A DNA stretch of 64,000 nucleotides from Tretioscincus oriximinensis (taxonomy: Eukaryota > Chordata > Lepidosauria > Squamata > Gymnophthalmidae): NCBI GenBank assembly GCA_022410635.1, contig JAJVDF010000218.1, positions 235,455-299,454 on the forward strand, in the 5' to 3' direction. The notes beneath the pieces are model-generated. The model did not search any database. It saw only the letters and a list, made by a program, of their open reading frames with translations, and was not told where the DNA came from. Positions 1-12,200 of this stretch are shown here, in pieces (position 1 is the first letter of the stretch; every line of letters starts with the position of its first letter). The position numbers and the translations under genes were made by a program.

Positions 1-152
1 GTCTCAAAGTTCTACTGTTGCTACTTCATGTAAGATGCTCACGGACAGAAGCAAACCCTCATTATTTAAACAGCCCCAGGAAACCAAAGGATGATGCAAG
101 AAGTAAAACTGGTTGTGTGAAACTGATAACCAAGAGGGTCAGGGATACTTAC

Positions 153-204
153 CACTGGTTCAACTGCAGGTGAGCTGTCCCCAACCACTAATAAGACAGG
201 GCAC
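153..204 (-). CDS. NDRG3: NDRG3 coding exon 11 (residues 253-270), last exon in the window
   Basis: The exon is 52 nt and encodes [17 protein letters not shown] after a split Lys codon. The acceptor is TGCATAG and the donor is GTAAGT. The next exon is not found in bases 1-152, so it lies off the window. Confidence 0.92.
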
Positions 205-3200
205 CTATGCAAAAATCACAACACATAGTTGTAATCTAGAAAGAGCAGCAACATCAACATTTACTGTCGTTAATTCAACTTTGTCTTACATTGACATAAA
301 TCCAAGAATGCCCTCTCACTGAACTTGCCTTCTGGGGACTAAACAGGACATTTCCACGTGGTTTTCTTGAAAACAACAGGAAAATACTTTCTCACTTTCT
401 TTTTCCAAGATCTCCCTCTCCTTTCTCTCTCTTTTTCTTTTTCTTCCTTCTAGACTAGGGGTCCTCAAACTACAGCCCGGGGGCCAGATGCGGCCTGCTG
501 AAGACATTTATCCGGCCCGCAACAGCACCAGCTGCTTCCTTCACTCCTTTCTTTCCTGAACTCCCCCTCTCTTTCCCTTCTTTCATCCCCTCCTTCCCCT
601 CTTCTTCCTCCCTTCCTTGCTCTAGCCTCTTTAGCTGCATCTAGGAGAGGAACATGGGATTCAGATAAGATATGTGCAGTGTTCATAGGAGTTTGTTCAT
701 AGTTTTTTTTAAACTATAGTCCGGCCATCCAACGGTCTGAGGAACAGTAAACTGGACCCCTGTTAAAAAAGTTTGAGGACGCCTGTTCTTGACCTAATCT
801 ACAATCATTCAACCATTCAACCGCACACTAGTTGGATTTCAGAGAAATAACCATGCTAGTCTAGTAGAAAGTCCAGCAATGGGTGAGTAGCACTGGAGAC
901 TAACAGTAGAAAAGTAGGTGGCTTAAGCTTCCATAGACACATCTACCTCTTCAGATGCACCAGAAGAAGTGGACTTCCTTATGCCACCTACTTTTCTACT
1001 GTTAGTCTCTAGTGCTACTCAACACTAGTTGGATTAAATCTGCTTTGCCTTTTGCAACCAAGCAGTGGTGGACTTATTTGAATAGCATTTTCATAAAGAA
1101 ACTTGTAACTATACCCACACAGTGGTATTCTTGTATGGGTCCTTCTATGCATTTCAAAAGTGGCGATGTGTAATTTATCCAAGGTATGTGTAAGATCCAT
1201 GGTTCATCCTATCATAACATACAAATCCCTCAAAATTCTTAGCTATGTTGTTGTTCTATACTAGAAGCATGGGCTATTACCCTCAACAAACGCTTGAACT
1301 GATGCATGTTGAATTTAAGAAATGGTTGAAATGTCTGAGGAGACAAATGATAGAAGACCTAAGATGGGAGTGCACCAATATGCATAGTATGGACAAAGTG
1401 GATTAGGGATAGTGGAAATCAACGCTATTCACCCTTATGACAGTAAGAGTTGCTGGGAGACTTTAAGAAAAGCAAGGCGTGTGCTCAAGCCTGGCTGCTG
1501 GGCTCCTTGTATAGCAGAAATCACCCACATAAAATTTGGATAGGGAGAGCCTTTATAGTACTGTAATACTATAATAGTTAGGCATTTCAAGAATAGATTA
1601 CTGGATTAGTTTAACCAAATGTCTGATTCAGCGAAGCATACAGTTTCCTATATTATTACATATGGAGTAAGAAGTAGATTCACCGTATTTTACAAGTATG
1701 TACAAATCTTTGACACAGAATAGGAATCTGATAAAAAAAACAATCTGCACTGCAACGTAAAAGCTAACCATGTTACTGAGTGATTGGATGAAGGAATATA
1801 ATAAACACCCTTCCTCTTGGAAGAAAGATTTACATTTTCAAATATGTTGGGTAGATCTTTTTTCCGTGATATGAACAAACCATCCTCCAGGCAGGGCAGA
1901 ATTCCTTTGTTGGCAACTTTTAAACAAAGTCTCAAGATTACTCCTTTGAACGTCCTGCACTGCAATGCTGGATGAGGTGATCTTTGAGGCTTCTTCTAAC
2001 TATAATTCTAATCAGTCTAAAGTGTTCTTTAAAAAAAGAGAAAGAAACAAGGAGGAGAAAAGAGCTTTCTGGTTTACCGTATTTATATTTTTGGGGTTGA
2101 ACTTATATGAAAATAAAGCTGGGCAGGCAATCTTACACATAAAATACTTCTTTGAAAAAAGCTGTTTTGCAAGAAGTTCTGGCAAAGAAGTAGAAAAACA
2201 TTTTTCTAAAATAAGGGAAATCCGCACACACTGTTACGTTCCTTGTGATCCACAAAGAAAGGGAAACTGGGTTTGCCTAACTATGCACAAACAGCTTCCC
2301 TTAAAAGAAAAACTAATAATTTCAAGCAAGTATTTGTAAATACCTGGAGAACTTACTTGAGTGTTTTTATCATCTCTTCAGTCATCCCCAAAACAGGTCT
2401 TTCAATGTCGAGATCCTTGCGGCTAAAAAACAACGGCAAAGATCAGCCATGAAATGGAACGTATGTGTATTATGCGTAATAACGAAAAGAAGTGTAATTC
2501 TGGATTAGGTAGTTCCGATTTTGCATTTATTGACTTTAAGAAACCCAATATTTCATCAAATCTTCTCTCAAATCTTTTTTCAAATCACCAAAGTAACAAT
2601 AACAACAATGCTATTTTATGAAGTTAGCTAAAATAATATACTACGTGGGAAACAAAAGATAGACCTGGCCTGATCATTAGCAAAGTTGAAATGAACAACG
2701 TAAACCAGAAAGCCCCTAGGTGATTGAAGGAGAAGGAGAAGGAGAGGGAGAGGAAGGAGAAGGATGAGTTGGGTTTTATACCCTTTTCTCAACCCAAAGA
2801 CAATGAAAGTAGCTTACATAACCTTCTGTTCTTCTGACACTCGTAACACAACACCAAACGGGCTCCTACCCTCAATCACAGCAGAGGTATCCACACATAT
2901 GGTAGAGCTAGCCAAATTTCCCTGCCTCTTTGTCAAGAGAAGGGAAGAGACTAAGAAGCAAGAAATGAGGTTGCAACAAGAACAGTAACTTGTAGGTGAC
3001 AGTAAATAAAGCCTCTGGAATATTTGTTCCCCCCCACACACACACACTTATTAAGTTCAGAGAAATAGCCGTGTTAGTCTAGCAGAAAGTCCAGCAAAGG
3101 AGCTAGCAGCACTTTGAAACTAACTTGAGAAAAGTGGTTGGCATAAGCATCTGAAGAAGTACACTTATTAAGGGTTTTCTATTTCAGAATCCTCTGCAAA

Positions 3201-6200
3201 ACTGTTCATTACTTAGTTCTACAACTTTGCAAATTAGAAAACAATTCTGAAGTATTCTCCTTTTTTATTTTTAAAAAAGCGGCTGGTCGCAGACTCAATT
3301 ATTGTGCGATACTTACCCATAATCTCATTTCAAGGGGCCTAGAATCCTACAAGTAAGGAAGAACCCAAATTAACAACCCCCCCCCCCCCCCCCATTTCTC
3401 TATGATGAACACAAACTAGCTGGCTGATATGACCAGAACTGACTTTTCTGAGATCAAGCAAAAACTACATCTCTAGCTGGGTGCAATAGAACAAGCAAGC
3501 AAACAAACATACAATTGTTTACCTGTTATAAGCAGTGACAAAGAGCTGAAGATTTTCTTGATTTATGTCTTGGGCAATATGAAGTCGGTAGGTCTGAATC
3601 AGCTCCAAGTTACCTTGCAGTTCTTCCTGGTGGAGCATGAAAAACATTCCTATCAGTTGTCTCATTTGCCACTATATAGCAGGAAGTATTTAGCAGATAT
3701 GTCATGAAGCAGCAAAGAAGAACACGATCAGCTTAAAAAAGGTAATTTACTGCCATCAAAAATCCAAGCAGATGCGTTCCAAGGACTCTCTTTACACACA
3801 TGGACCTGCATATTTATTTATTTATTTATTTATACCCCACCTGAAGGTCTCATTTAAGATAAAGTAGGAAAATTTCCCCCAAAGCCTTGGGAAATGCCTT
3901 GCTAGTATGCTCATAAACACAACGTACAGGCTATTTTCCCATATTGCCAAAGCATTCCACTTGAGTCAGCCAAAAAAAACCTTATATGGATCTGCTCACA
4001 GCATTTAGCAAGAGTCAAAATCTGACTCAGTGATGCTAAAAAATAATAATTGCCTTTGTCAGTTCAGTAATTCTCTAGGGTCACTGATTTCTGAAACATG
4101 ACAGTATGATTTTGTATTCTTATTTTTTATCACAAATTTTTCATCCTTGTGAGAGTTATTCTTTTATTTATTGATTTTAACTTGACACTGAAGATTACAA
4201 CAATCCATAAGAATAATTATTTCTATCACTATTAACATTAAAATCAGCCCTGATAATTTCCATAACAGCCATAGTAAATTAATTCAAGATTTCACAAGCC
4301 CTTCGTATATACGGGTTTTTCAGTTGCCATTAAAAACTGAAGTTCAGAATACACACTTCAGAGTTAGAAAGGTTTTCTAAAATTAAATAAATACAGTATT
4401 TATTATTTATTTGTACTTATATCCCGCCCTATACCNGAAGGTCTCAAGGCAGCCTATCATAGGGTGGCGGACGTAGCGTTTTGTTGCTTTCTGCACAACA
4501 GACACCCTGTGGAGTAGGTGGGGCTGAGAGAGTTCAAAGAACTGTGACTGGCCCAAGGTCACCCAACTCTAATCACTACACCAAACTGGCTAAGTTACTG
4601 GTTTAAAAAAGCCGTTGGAAGGACTCACAGCACTTATACTTAAGTACAATATATACTATTTAAACTATACCAAGATTAGAGCACTTTATAATATTTAATG
4701 TCACAAACCACACAAAAGGAAGTGAGGTGAACCCAAAATGGTATTTTCACCCACCTAAATAAACAACTTTTAAGACTGACAATGTTCTAATGAATGAATG
4801 CATTGTGGAATTAAGATCAAGGCTTGGCTGCATTTTCAACAATGCTTTATATAAACTGACTTACATGTCCAAAATGATGAGCAAGGACAATGTCTACAAT
4901 ATTTGTAGTCCAGCCAGAGAACTGAAAAATAAAATTTAAAATTATTCTAAGCAATGCTATACAGAAAATATATTAAAGCGGCAATGTGAGCTTACTGAAT
5001 ACTTCTGATACGTATTGCGACATAAAAATAATATGAAATGTTTTATCTGTTTTTATTGGATCATTAAAATGAAAAGGACTAGGGAAGTGCTTTAATTGTC
5101 TAAAATGTTTATAAACTGAGTTCATTAACATGGCTGTAATTATGGTAATCCAATCCTAAGAAGATACATAGGCTTATGAACACAAAACTACAAATTATTT
5201 TTGTTGATCAGGTCTACCTCAAGCCGGTGACTGCCAACATCTGAGGCAGTTCTGCTTTCCCTGTCACATTCCCAGCCCATGAGAATTCCTAGCCTCAGGA
5301 ACTTCCAGTGTTCCTGAAATCCCAGGGAGGATTTTGCCTTCTTCTGCTTGAGACTGCCCTAGTGCAATTGGTGGGCCACTTTGTGAGACAGAATGCTGGA
5401 CTGGACAGGCTTACAGCCCCATTCAGCAGGGCTCCTCTTACGTTCTTATGTTCTTAATTTCGATGGATGCCACAGCAAGTTTCCTCCTCCCAAATCAATT
5501 CCACATCAGCACCCCCTATTCCTAGTAGCTGCTCATGGCAGCACCCTCCCTTCTTACCACCCTTGTTCACGGGATGATCAGGGGGTAAAGGGAGATCATG
5601 GGGAGCTTTGTATCTCCTGTGCCAGAGAGAGAGGACTACTCCGGCAATTTGCACACTGTTTTCTTCCCTCCCAGCACAGTCCCCTACTTTCCTCTCCCTT
5701 CCTGACCATCTGGGTTCTTCTGCATTTCTATACCCGGGCAATTAAACATTTGGAGATTTCCAGACATGCAATGTTTTATTAACACTTAAAAAAAAATGCA
5801 CCTGGGGCAACCATCACTTTAGCACTGCCACTGTCTCACACCACAGTATTATCATTTTGGAATATTTTCTACATATTACTGCATAATTTCCCTTGTGAAC
5901 TATGTAATTTTAAAATACCTAATACTGTCACAAACACTATTTTGCTATTCTTGCAATGTAAATCAGCATTACTAATTATCCAAGATGGAATTACCTTTGA
6001 GGCTGCCCAGTCAATCCAACCTTTTGCACAAGGATCAATATTGATAAGCACTAGGCCTTCGACCAAGTCAGGATGATTCAACTAGGGAACAAAAAAGTCA
6101 GCTTATTTTTATTTATTTATTTACATTTATGTTCGGCCCTGTGCCCAAAAATCTCAGGGCAGAATATAGTCATAATTGATAAAAACAGATTAAAATAAGG

Positions 6201-9200
6201 CAACTTAAATATAAAAACAACAGTACAAATTTGATACATTAAAACAGCATCTGAAGGTGGGAAGAAATATCGCATTTCTTCAACCAAAGGACAGATTAAA
6301 GAAGTGCGTCTTCAAAGATCTTCTAAAAGAATACAATCATGGTGACTGATGCACCTTCAGAGGCAAAATGTTCCCTCACCTGTTCCCCCCTCTCCCCTGT
6401 AGACATCGAATAACTAGGGTGTGGGGCCACCCCTGGGAAGATAGTGAGAAAAGAAAAAGGATGGGTTAACCTTCTATTAAGAAAGACATTTGAGGAGAAT
6501 CCAAAGGGCAGAGTGACTGATCAGATTGAGCTGCTATGATCCATAGAGACCATTTCTTGACAAACTTCAATTCACCTTCTTGATTCATCATTTTACATTG
6601 CTGCTCTTGAATCAATTCATTCAGAACCCCCACCCAAACTCTGTTATCCCAGGCTTCTTTAGAAAGGCTCACAGCTGACTTCCAGTGGCAGCCCAAAAAC
6701 TTTGAATGAAGCTACGGTGAGGAAGGTTATAGTGGTCATGTTTAAATTGAAAGAGAAAAACTAAGGCAGGTGTGAGTTTAACTACTGTCCCGAGAATGCT
6801 GCACAAGCAGGAATGAATCATCATCCAGAAATTTTCAATAACGAGACAACTCCGCCATAGATGTAGGTATGTGCCTGTCTGATGGCAACCATGCCGGAAG
6901 AGGGGGCTAGAATTTGCAATGGCGTTCTGTACCACCAATAAAAAAATACACAAAGAAAGCACTTGATCCTCTTGAGAAAGATGAGCCGATACTAAATTTG
7001 TTGGTATGTCCTTCCAGGTTGCTTTAAATTTTAATTAATACATTTTAAAACTTATTTGCAAACATTACCGACATATATATCCAGTACTGAAAGAGAGTAA
7101 CATTCTCCACGAAAAATTCTAACTTCTAATATTTTGCTTTCTGAGTAAAAATGAGAGACAGAAAACAGCAGTGATAAAGTGGCAATATACGAGTCACAAT
7201 ATTTTGGTGTATGCTAGTAAAATTATTGATTTCAAAAGGAAGAAAATGAAAAGTCCAGTAGACATAGACGTAACTTGCAACACTATGAAATAATTATCCC
7301 AGGTTGCAGTTTTAAATCTCTTGGCAGCAGTAGCTACTTTTATTAATGACATTTTTTTACCCTCAACAGGCTGCATCCTGGGTAGCTGCATCCCAATTTA
7401 TTCTTCCATTCATCTAAATTGGTAGGATTTTTATGCTACTCTTCACCAGTTTAAGATGAGGTACAAAGTCCTTCCTGAGCAACCTGCTTTATCACATACC
7501 TGATGCAAACCCCCAAATAACGGGCTGGCAGTTGACAGGGATGGATGGGGCTGGGGAAGCACACTATTTGAAACAGAATGTAGAATCTCTCGACTAAGTG
7601 GTTCTGCAAAATGTTAATTCCTTTGTGCTGTTGAATGTAGACTCAGAACATAGTTAATCCAATTTCTAGGAAACTTTTTCATCCAAAGCAACTGGGATAT
7701 TGGGGGAATTATTATTTTTGTTGTGGTCATCCTTGTAACTCATAAGAAGTCTAGAAAATATGTATCTTAAAACTACTTACAGCAAATCTGCTGAGAATAT
7801 AAGCACCAGCTCCAACTCCAATACCAATTATACTTTTCAGACTGAAAAAGAAAGTTCAAATCAGTAGCATCTTTCAGTATCCACCTCTCTTCTAGTCGCT
7901 ATCACACACACACAAAGTTTCTTCTGCTTTATTAAGCTGACAAATTAGAGGAGAAAATTACAAGAACTGAGGAACAACACTAACATTTAATATACATTTA
8001 AAACCAGTTTGAATGATTCGCCTTATTTAGTTCCTAATTTGAGATTAAAAAAGCCATCACTTCTCTATTTTTCTTCTCCTAATTAGGTTCTGCCTTTGAG
8101 ATCTGTGCACAATTGCTAAAAAAATCAGGATTGTTGATCTGAAGTTTATTTTTAAGGAAATTGTCATTTAAGTTTAGGTTGTTTGCAGTTTACAAGTATC
8201 TCACGGAATTCTGTGTTGCCTGGATCCAAATATTCCTTCACCTTCTACAGGATTATTCGCAATTGCCACTTTCAAAATGGCAGCTTCTGCACAGTCTTAG
8301 ATAATTTTTCCCTTTATTTCACTCTAAACCACTCTAACTAGATGTAAAAGAGGACAGGAGTATTACATTTGAAATCAAGCACAGGTAAAGAAACAGGAAC
8401 TTTAGTGATCATCAGCGGTACTCCAGACTAGGAAAACTGCATACTTGCCTTAGGTGTGTAAGGACAGCAGGCAGCATTTCAGCTAGTTCATCAGTAGCGG
8501 GATACTGGTATCTGAAAACACACACAAAGATATGGTGGGCTAAATCTAGAAGGTTTTTTTAATCTTCCTCTTTTTTCCAAAATGTATATTTTATCTTGCG
8601 ATCTAACATTGAAACGATATCCCATCAACACAAGTTTTGAGAGAATTAACACTGGGATCAGAAATGTGGGCCTTTCAGACAGGACCCAATACAGGGGTTT
8701 ATTCCTGAGCTATGTTAGGACTGCCATATGTGCACATGGCATAACAACAACAACATTTATTTATAATGCCCCGTCAACAAAAAGGCGGCACATTAACAAG
8801 TAATACATATGAAACCAACAATTAGTGAAATCTGACTGCTATTAGCAATTGCTTTCAGGTTCTCTCAGATCCACTACCTTCTCGATTCCATCTACCTATC
8901 TAATCTTCTAAACCTTTTGCCAGCATTTTGTACTACGATGTTCCTGGATTTTTGTGCTATGTATTATGTCAGCCGCCTATGTATACAAATGAACTAGATA
9001 AGACATATTTTACTAGTGAAAGTTCCGCATCGCTCAAACTCTGCCCATACTAACCTACTGAGAGGCAAGAACTCAGAGGTTGCTCAGAGGTTGTGCAGAT
9101 AACGCCATGAAGAAAGTGTCTACAGTTTTTTTTAAAAAATCTAATTTACTTACCCTGAGGGAAAGGGGGGAGCCCCTTCTTGTTGTCCTGGTGCATCAAC

Positions 9201-12200
9201 GTGACACACAGCAAAGTGTTGTGTGATTTCTTGCATGTCTTCAAAGTTAAAGAAGGTATTGAAGCAGGATTTATCTACCAAGAGATATGTTGGGAAATGA
9301 CATAATAAAAACATTGCTTCATTTCACTGTTTTTTTGTTTGGTAGGTTATAGTTAAGATTAATTAAGTTCAAGCTTTATTTATTTAAAATTATTTATATT
9401 CTATCCTTCACCAATGGTCTCAAAGCAGGTAACAAAAGATCAAGGAGAAAAAAAAAACCATTAATAAAATGATTTTAAAAATCCAAACCCTCCCTCCCTT
9501 TCCCCTTTGTACAGGCAAACTTAGAATGTAGCTAAACAGAAACGTCAAAGATGAACTTGGAAACCAGAACTGGGCAGCTCTGAGAACCAAGGAACAATGG
9601 AACTTACGGTTGAGTCCAATATCATGGTAGGTAAGTATGACAGGCCTGTTTCCTTTAGGCTGGCCCCGCATAGTCACGTGAACGACTCCAAAGGCTGTTT
9701 CAATATCATGCTCCTACAGAAGAAAAGACCACTGTGTAGTTAAAGGAAGCCAATACTAGGGATATATCTTGACAAGAAAGCAAGTAATCCCAAGTAGTAA
9801 GCTTACTAATAATTCAGGAAATACTTTCAACTCAAAGGCAAAACACATAAAAAGTATTATAGATTTTAAAGGCAATCTAAAGTTAGTCAACAAGGCAGCT
9901 AACAGTTTAATAATAGAAATAAAAAATAAACACTCTTCTACTGTTTAGTGAAATCAGTGCAAAAGTGCCACAAAGTCTGCTTGAAGAAGCGAATTCCATA
10001 CAGTGGGTGTCCGTGTTCAGTTCTCAATAATGTGTGTTTTTAGTTTATTTTCAATTCTCTTATTGAGTCATCAACTTTTTTTTCATTAAAGAATGTTAAA
10101 ACATGACATACAAACAAAAATATCAAGCAAAACAAAACAGAATAAAAACCCAACTAAATATAATAACAAAACACTATGACCCACCAAACTCAAGACTCAA
10201 GACTTTTTTTCTTCATCTTCCAATACAATTCATCAGTTTCTCAATATCTTTCAATATACAGTGTCTCCTTACTTTCAATTCTTCTGATAAGCATTTCCCA
10301 CTTTCAGCCAATCTGGGTCTCCTGGTGTCACCATCAAATTTAATTGGTCTAATATGAAATAATGCCCTTTAACAATTTCTTTTACAATTTTTACAAACAG
10401 AAATAAAAGTATCGGTAAATGAACAGCTTTTACATATCCCCTGATATAGATTGGAATGAATTCAATCATACTTTTCAGAGCTGAAGATTTGTTTTTCTGG
10501 TTTTCAATTCTTCAGGATAGGGGATGAGTTAAATTAAAGCACATGTGTATGATCAAGGTCTATGTAGGAGAGAAGTCATCCTTGCATACTTTCAATTTGA
10601 AAGGCAGTCTTTCATACATACACAGTGCCATTCCTGTTATGCTACGTTTCCAGTGTGAGAGTATCTTCCAAGAGTTCTCCCAATAGCACATATGACAACA
10701 ACTAACAAAAAATTTAAAAAAGCATTTATAAGGAAAAGATTGATATTCTGCAGGATATAAATGCATCAGAGTTCTGGAATCATTTACAGCTGTGAATCAA
10801 ATATGATACTTATTTCTCTTTGGACCTTCTTCCAAAACACTCTTATGACAGACACCTCCATCACGTATGGCAAAAATGACCTATTTCACCACATTTGTTC
10901 CAATATGACTGCAAATTGTTTGTGAACATTCTTGAAAATATTTGTGGTGTATGATATTAAAATGTTAAACCACAAACGTTGCAGTATCTATTCTCTAACT
11001 TGTGGGGATTTAAAGGTCATACAGTTTCTGATTAACAACTGGTGCTAGTCTTCAGTTTCAATAGTCCAATCCCCTTCCCATAACTCCTTCAAAAAGAATA
11101 AATTGGTGGCACCAGATAAAGCCAGATGCTTATAGACTGATGAGACAAACTCTTTACTATTACACAATAGAGGCTCAAAAGCTAATTCAAATGAACTTGC
11201 AAATCTATTTACTATGTTTATGTAATCCCTATTCTGGAATGTAGATCATAATTCAAGTTTAAACAGCCAGCAGGAATATAGTATGTTCAATAGTTTTCAT
11301 TGTTCTTTTAACAAGAGGAGAAAATAAGACTTACTGCCATTCCCTTTGTAGGAATATGCCAAACCACTGTAAGAGTCCCAGGACTGTCATCCAACAACCC
11401 ATGGGTCTTACTGACACAGTGACTCACAAGCAAGCAAGTCCCACTGAAAAGACCTGAGGCACTTACTTTCATGCCCCCCTCCATTGGTGAAACTGCACTG
11501 TATTCTAGTACGCAAGGGCAACCTAATATGAAAGTACATGGAGCCTCAAACAGATATAATGGAGCCCTAACCAGGGAAATAATAGTGGTGGCCAATCCTT
11601 TTCAATAGGACTCATCCTCTTATAACTTGCTGTGGATTACCTGTGATCTACAATCTCAAGTTATTTCACAACAGTTAGTTATAATGTTTCTAAATCTTCC
11701 TTCAGGGTTATTATGGCTCCACTTTCTTCTTGCATTTTCCCATCATACCGGAAGCTTGTTTTCTAATATAGGCAGATATGTTATACAAAATACTCCTTTA
11801 AAGAAATAAAATACTTGCCAAGAAAAATGAGAATTGACAAGAACATTAAAAAGTACAGTGTGAAAAGCACAAACAAATTCTATAAAACTCAGAGCAGGCT
11901 GCCTCTGACTTTTTTCTCAGTGCATAAGCCATTTAATGGTTGCAAGTTAAGATCTCCTGCGGTGGGGAAATATAAACTGAACATGTGAATATCGCAGGTG
12001 AATATCTGCTAACTGAATAATTCAGCTCAATTTCTGAAATGATGTAATTTATCAGAATTTTGGAGAACGGGGGAAAGAATTTTAATATTCAGAAGACAAT
12101 GTAGGTCCCATGTCACCATGGTAAATCTTCTCTGCAAATGGAAGCCACATTACAAGACGGATAATTGTTTATGAGGCATACAAATGACCTATTTATCTGA

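Noticed and set aside
5393..5782. 129-codon plus frame after a CR1-like tail
   Set aside because: It starts inside the LINE tail, has no recognisable domain and lies in an NDRG3 intron.
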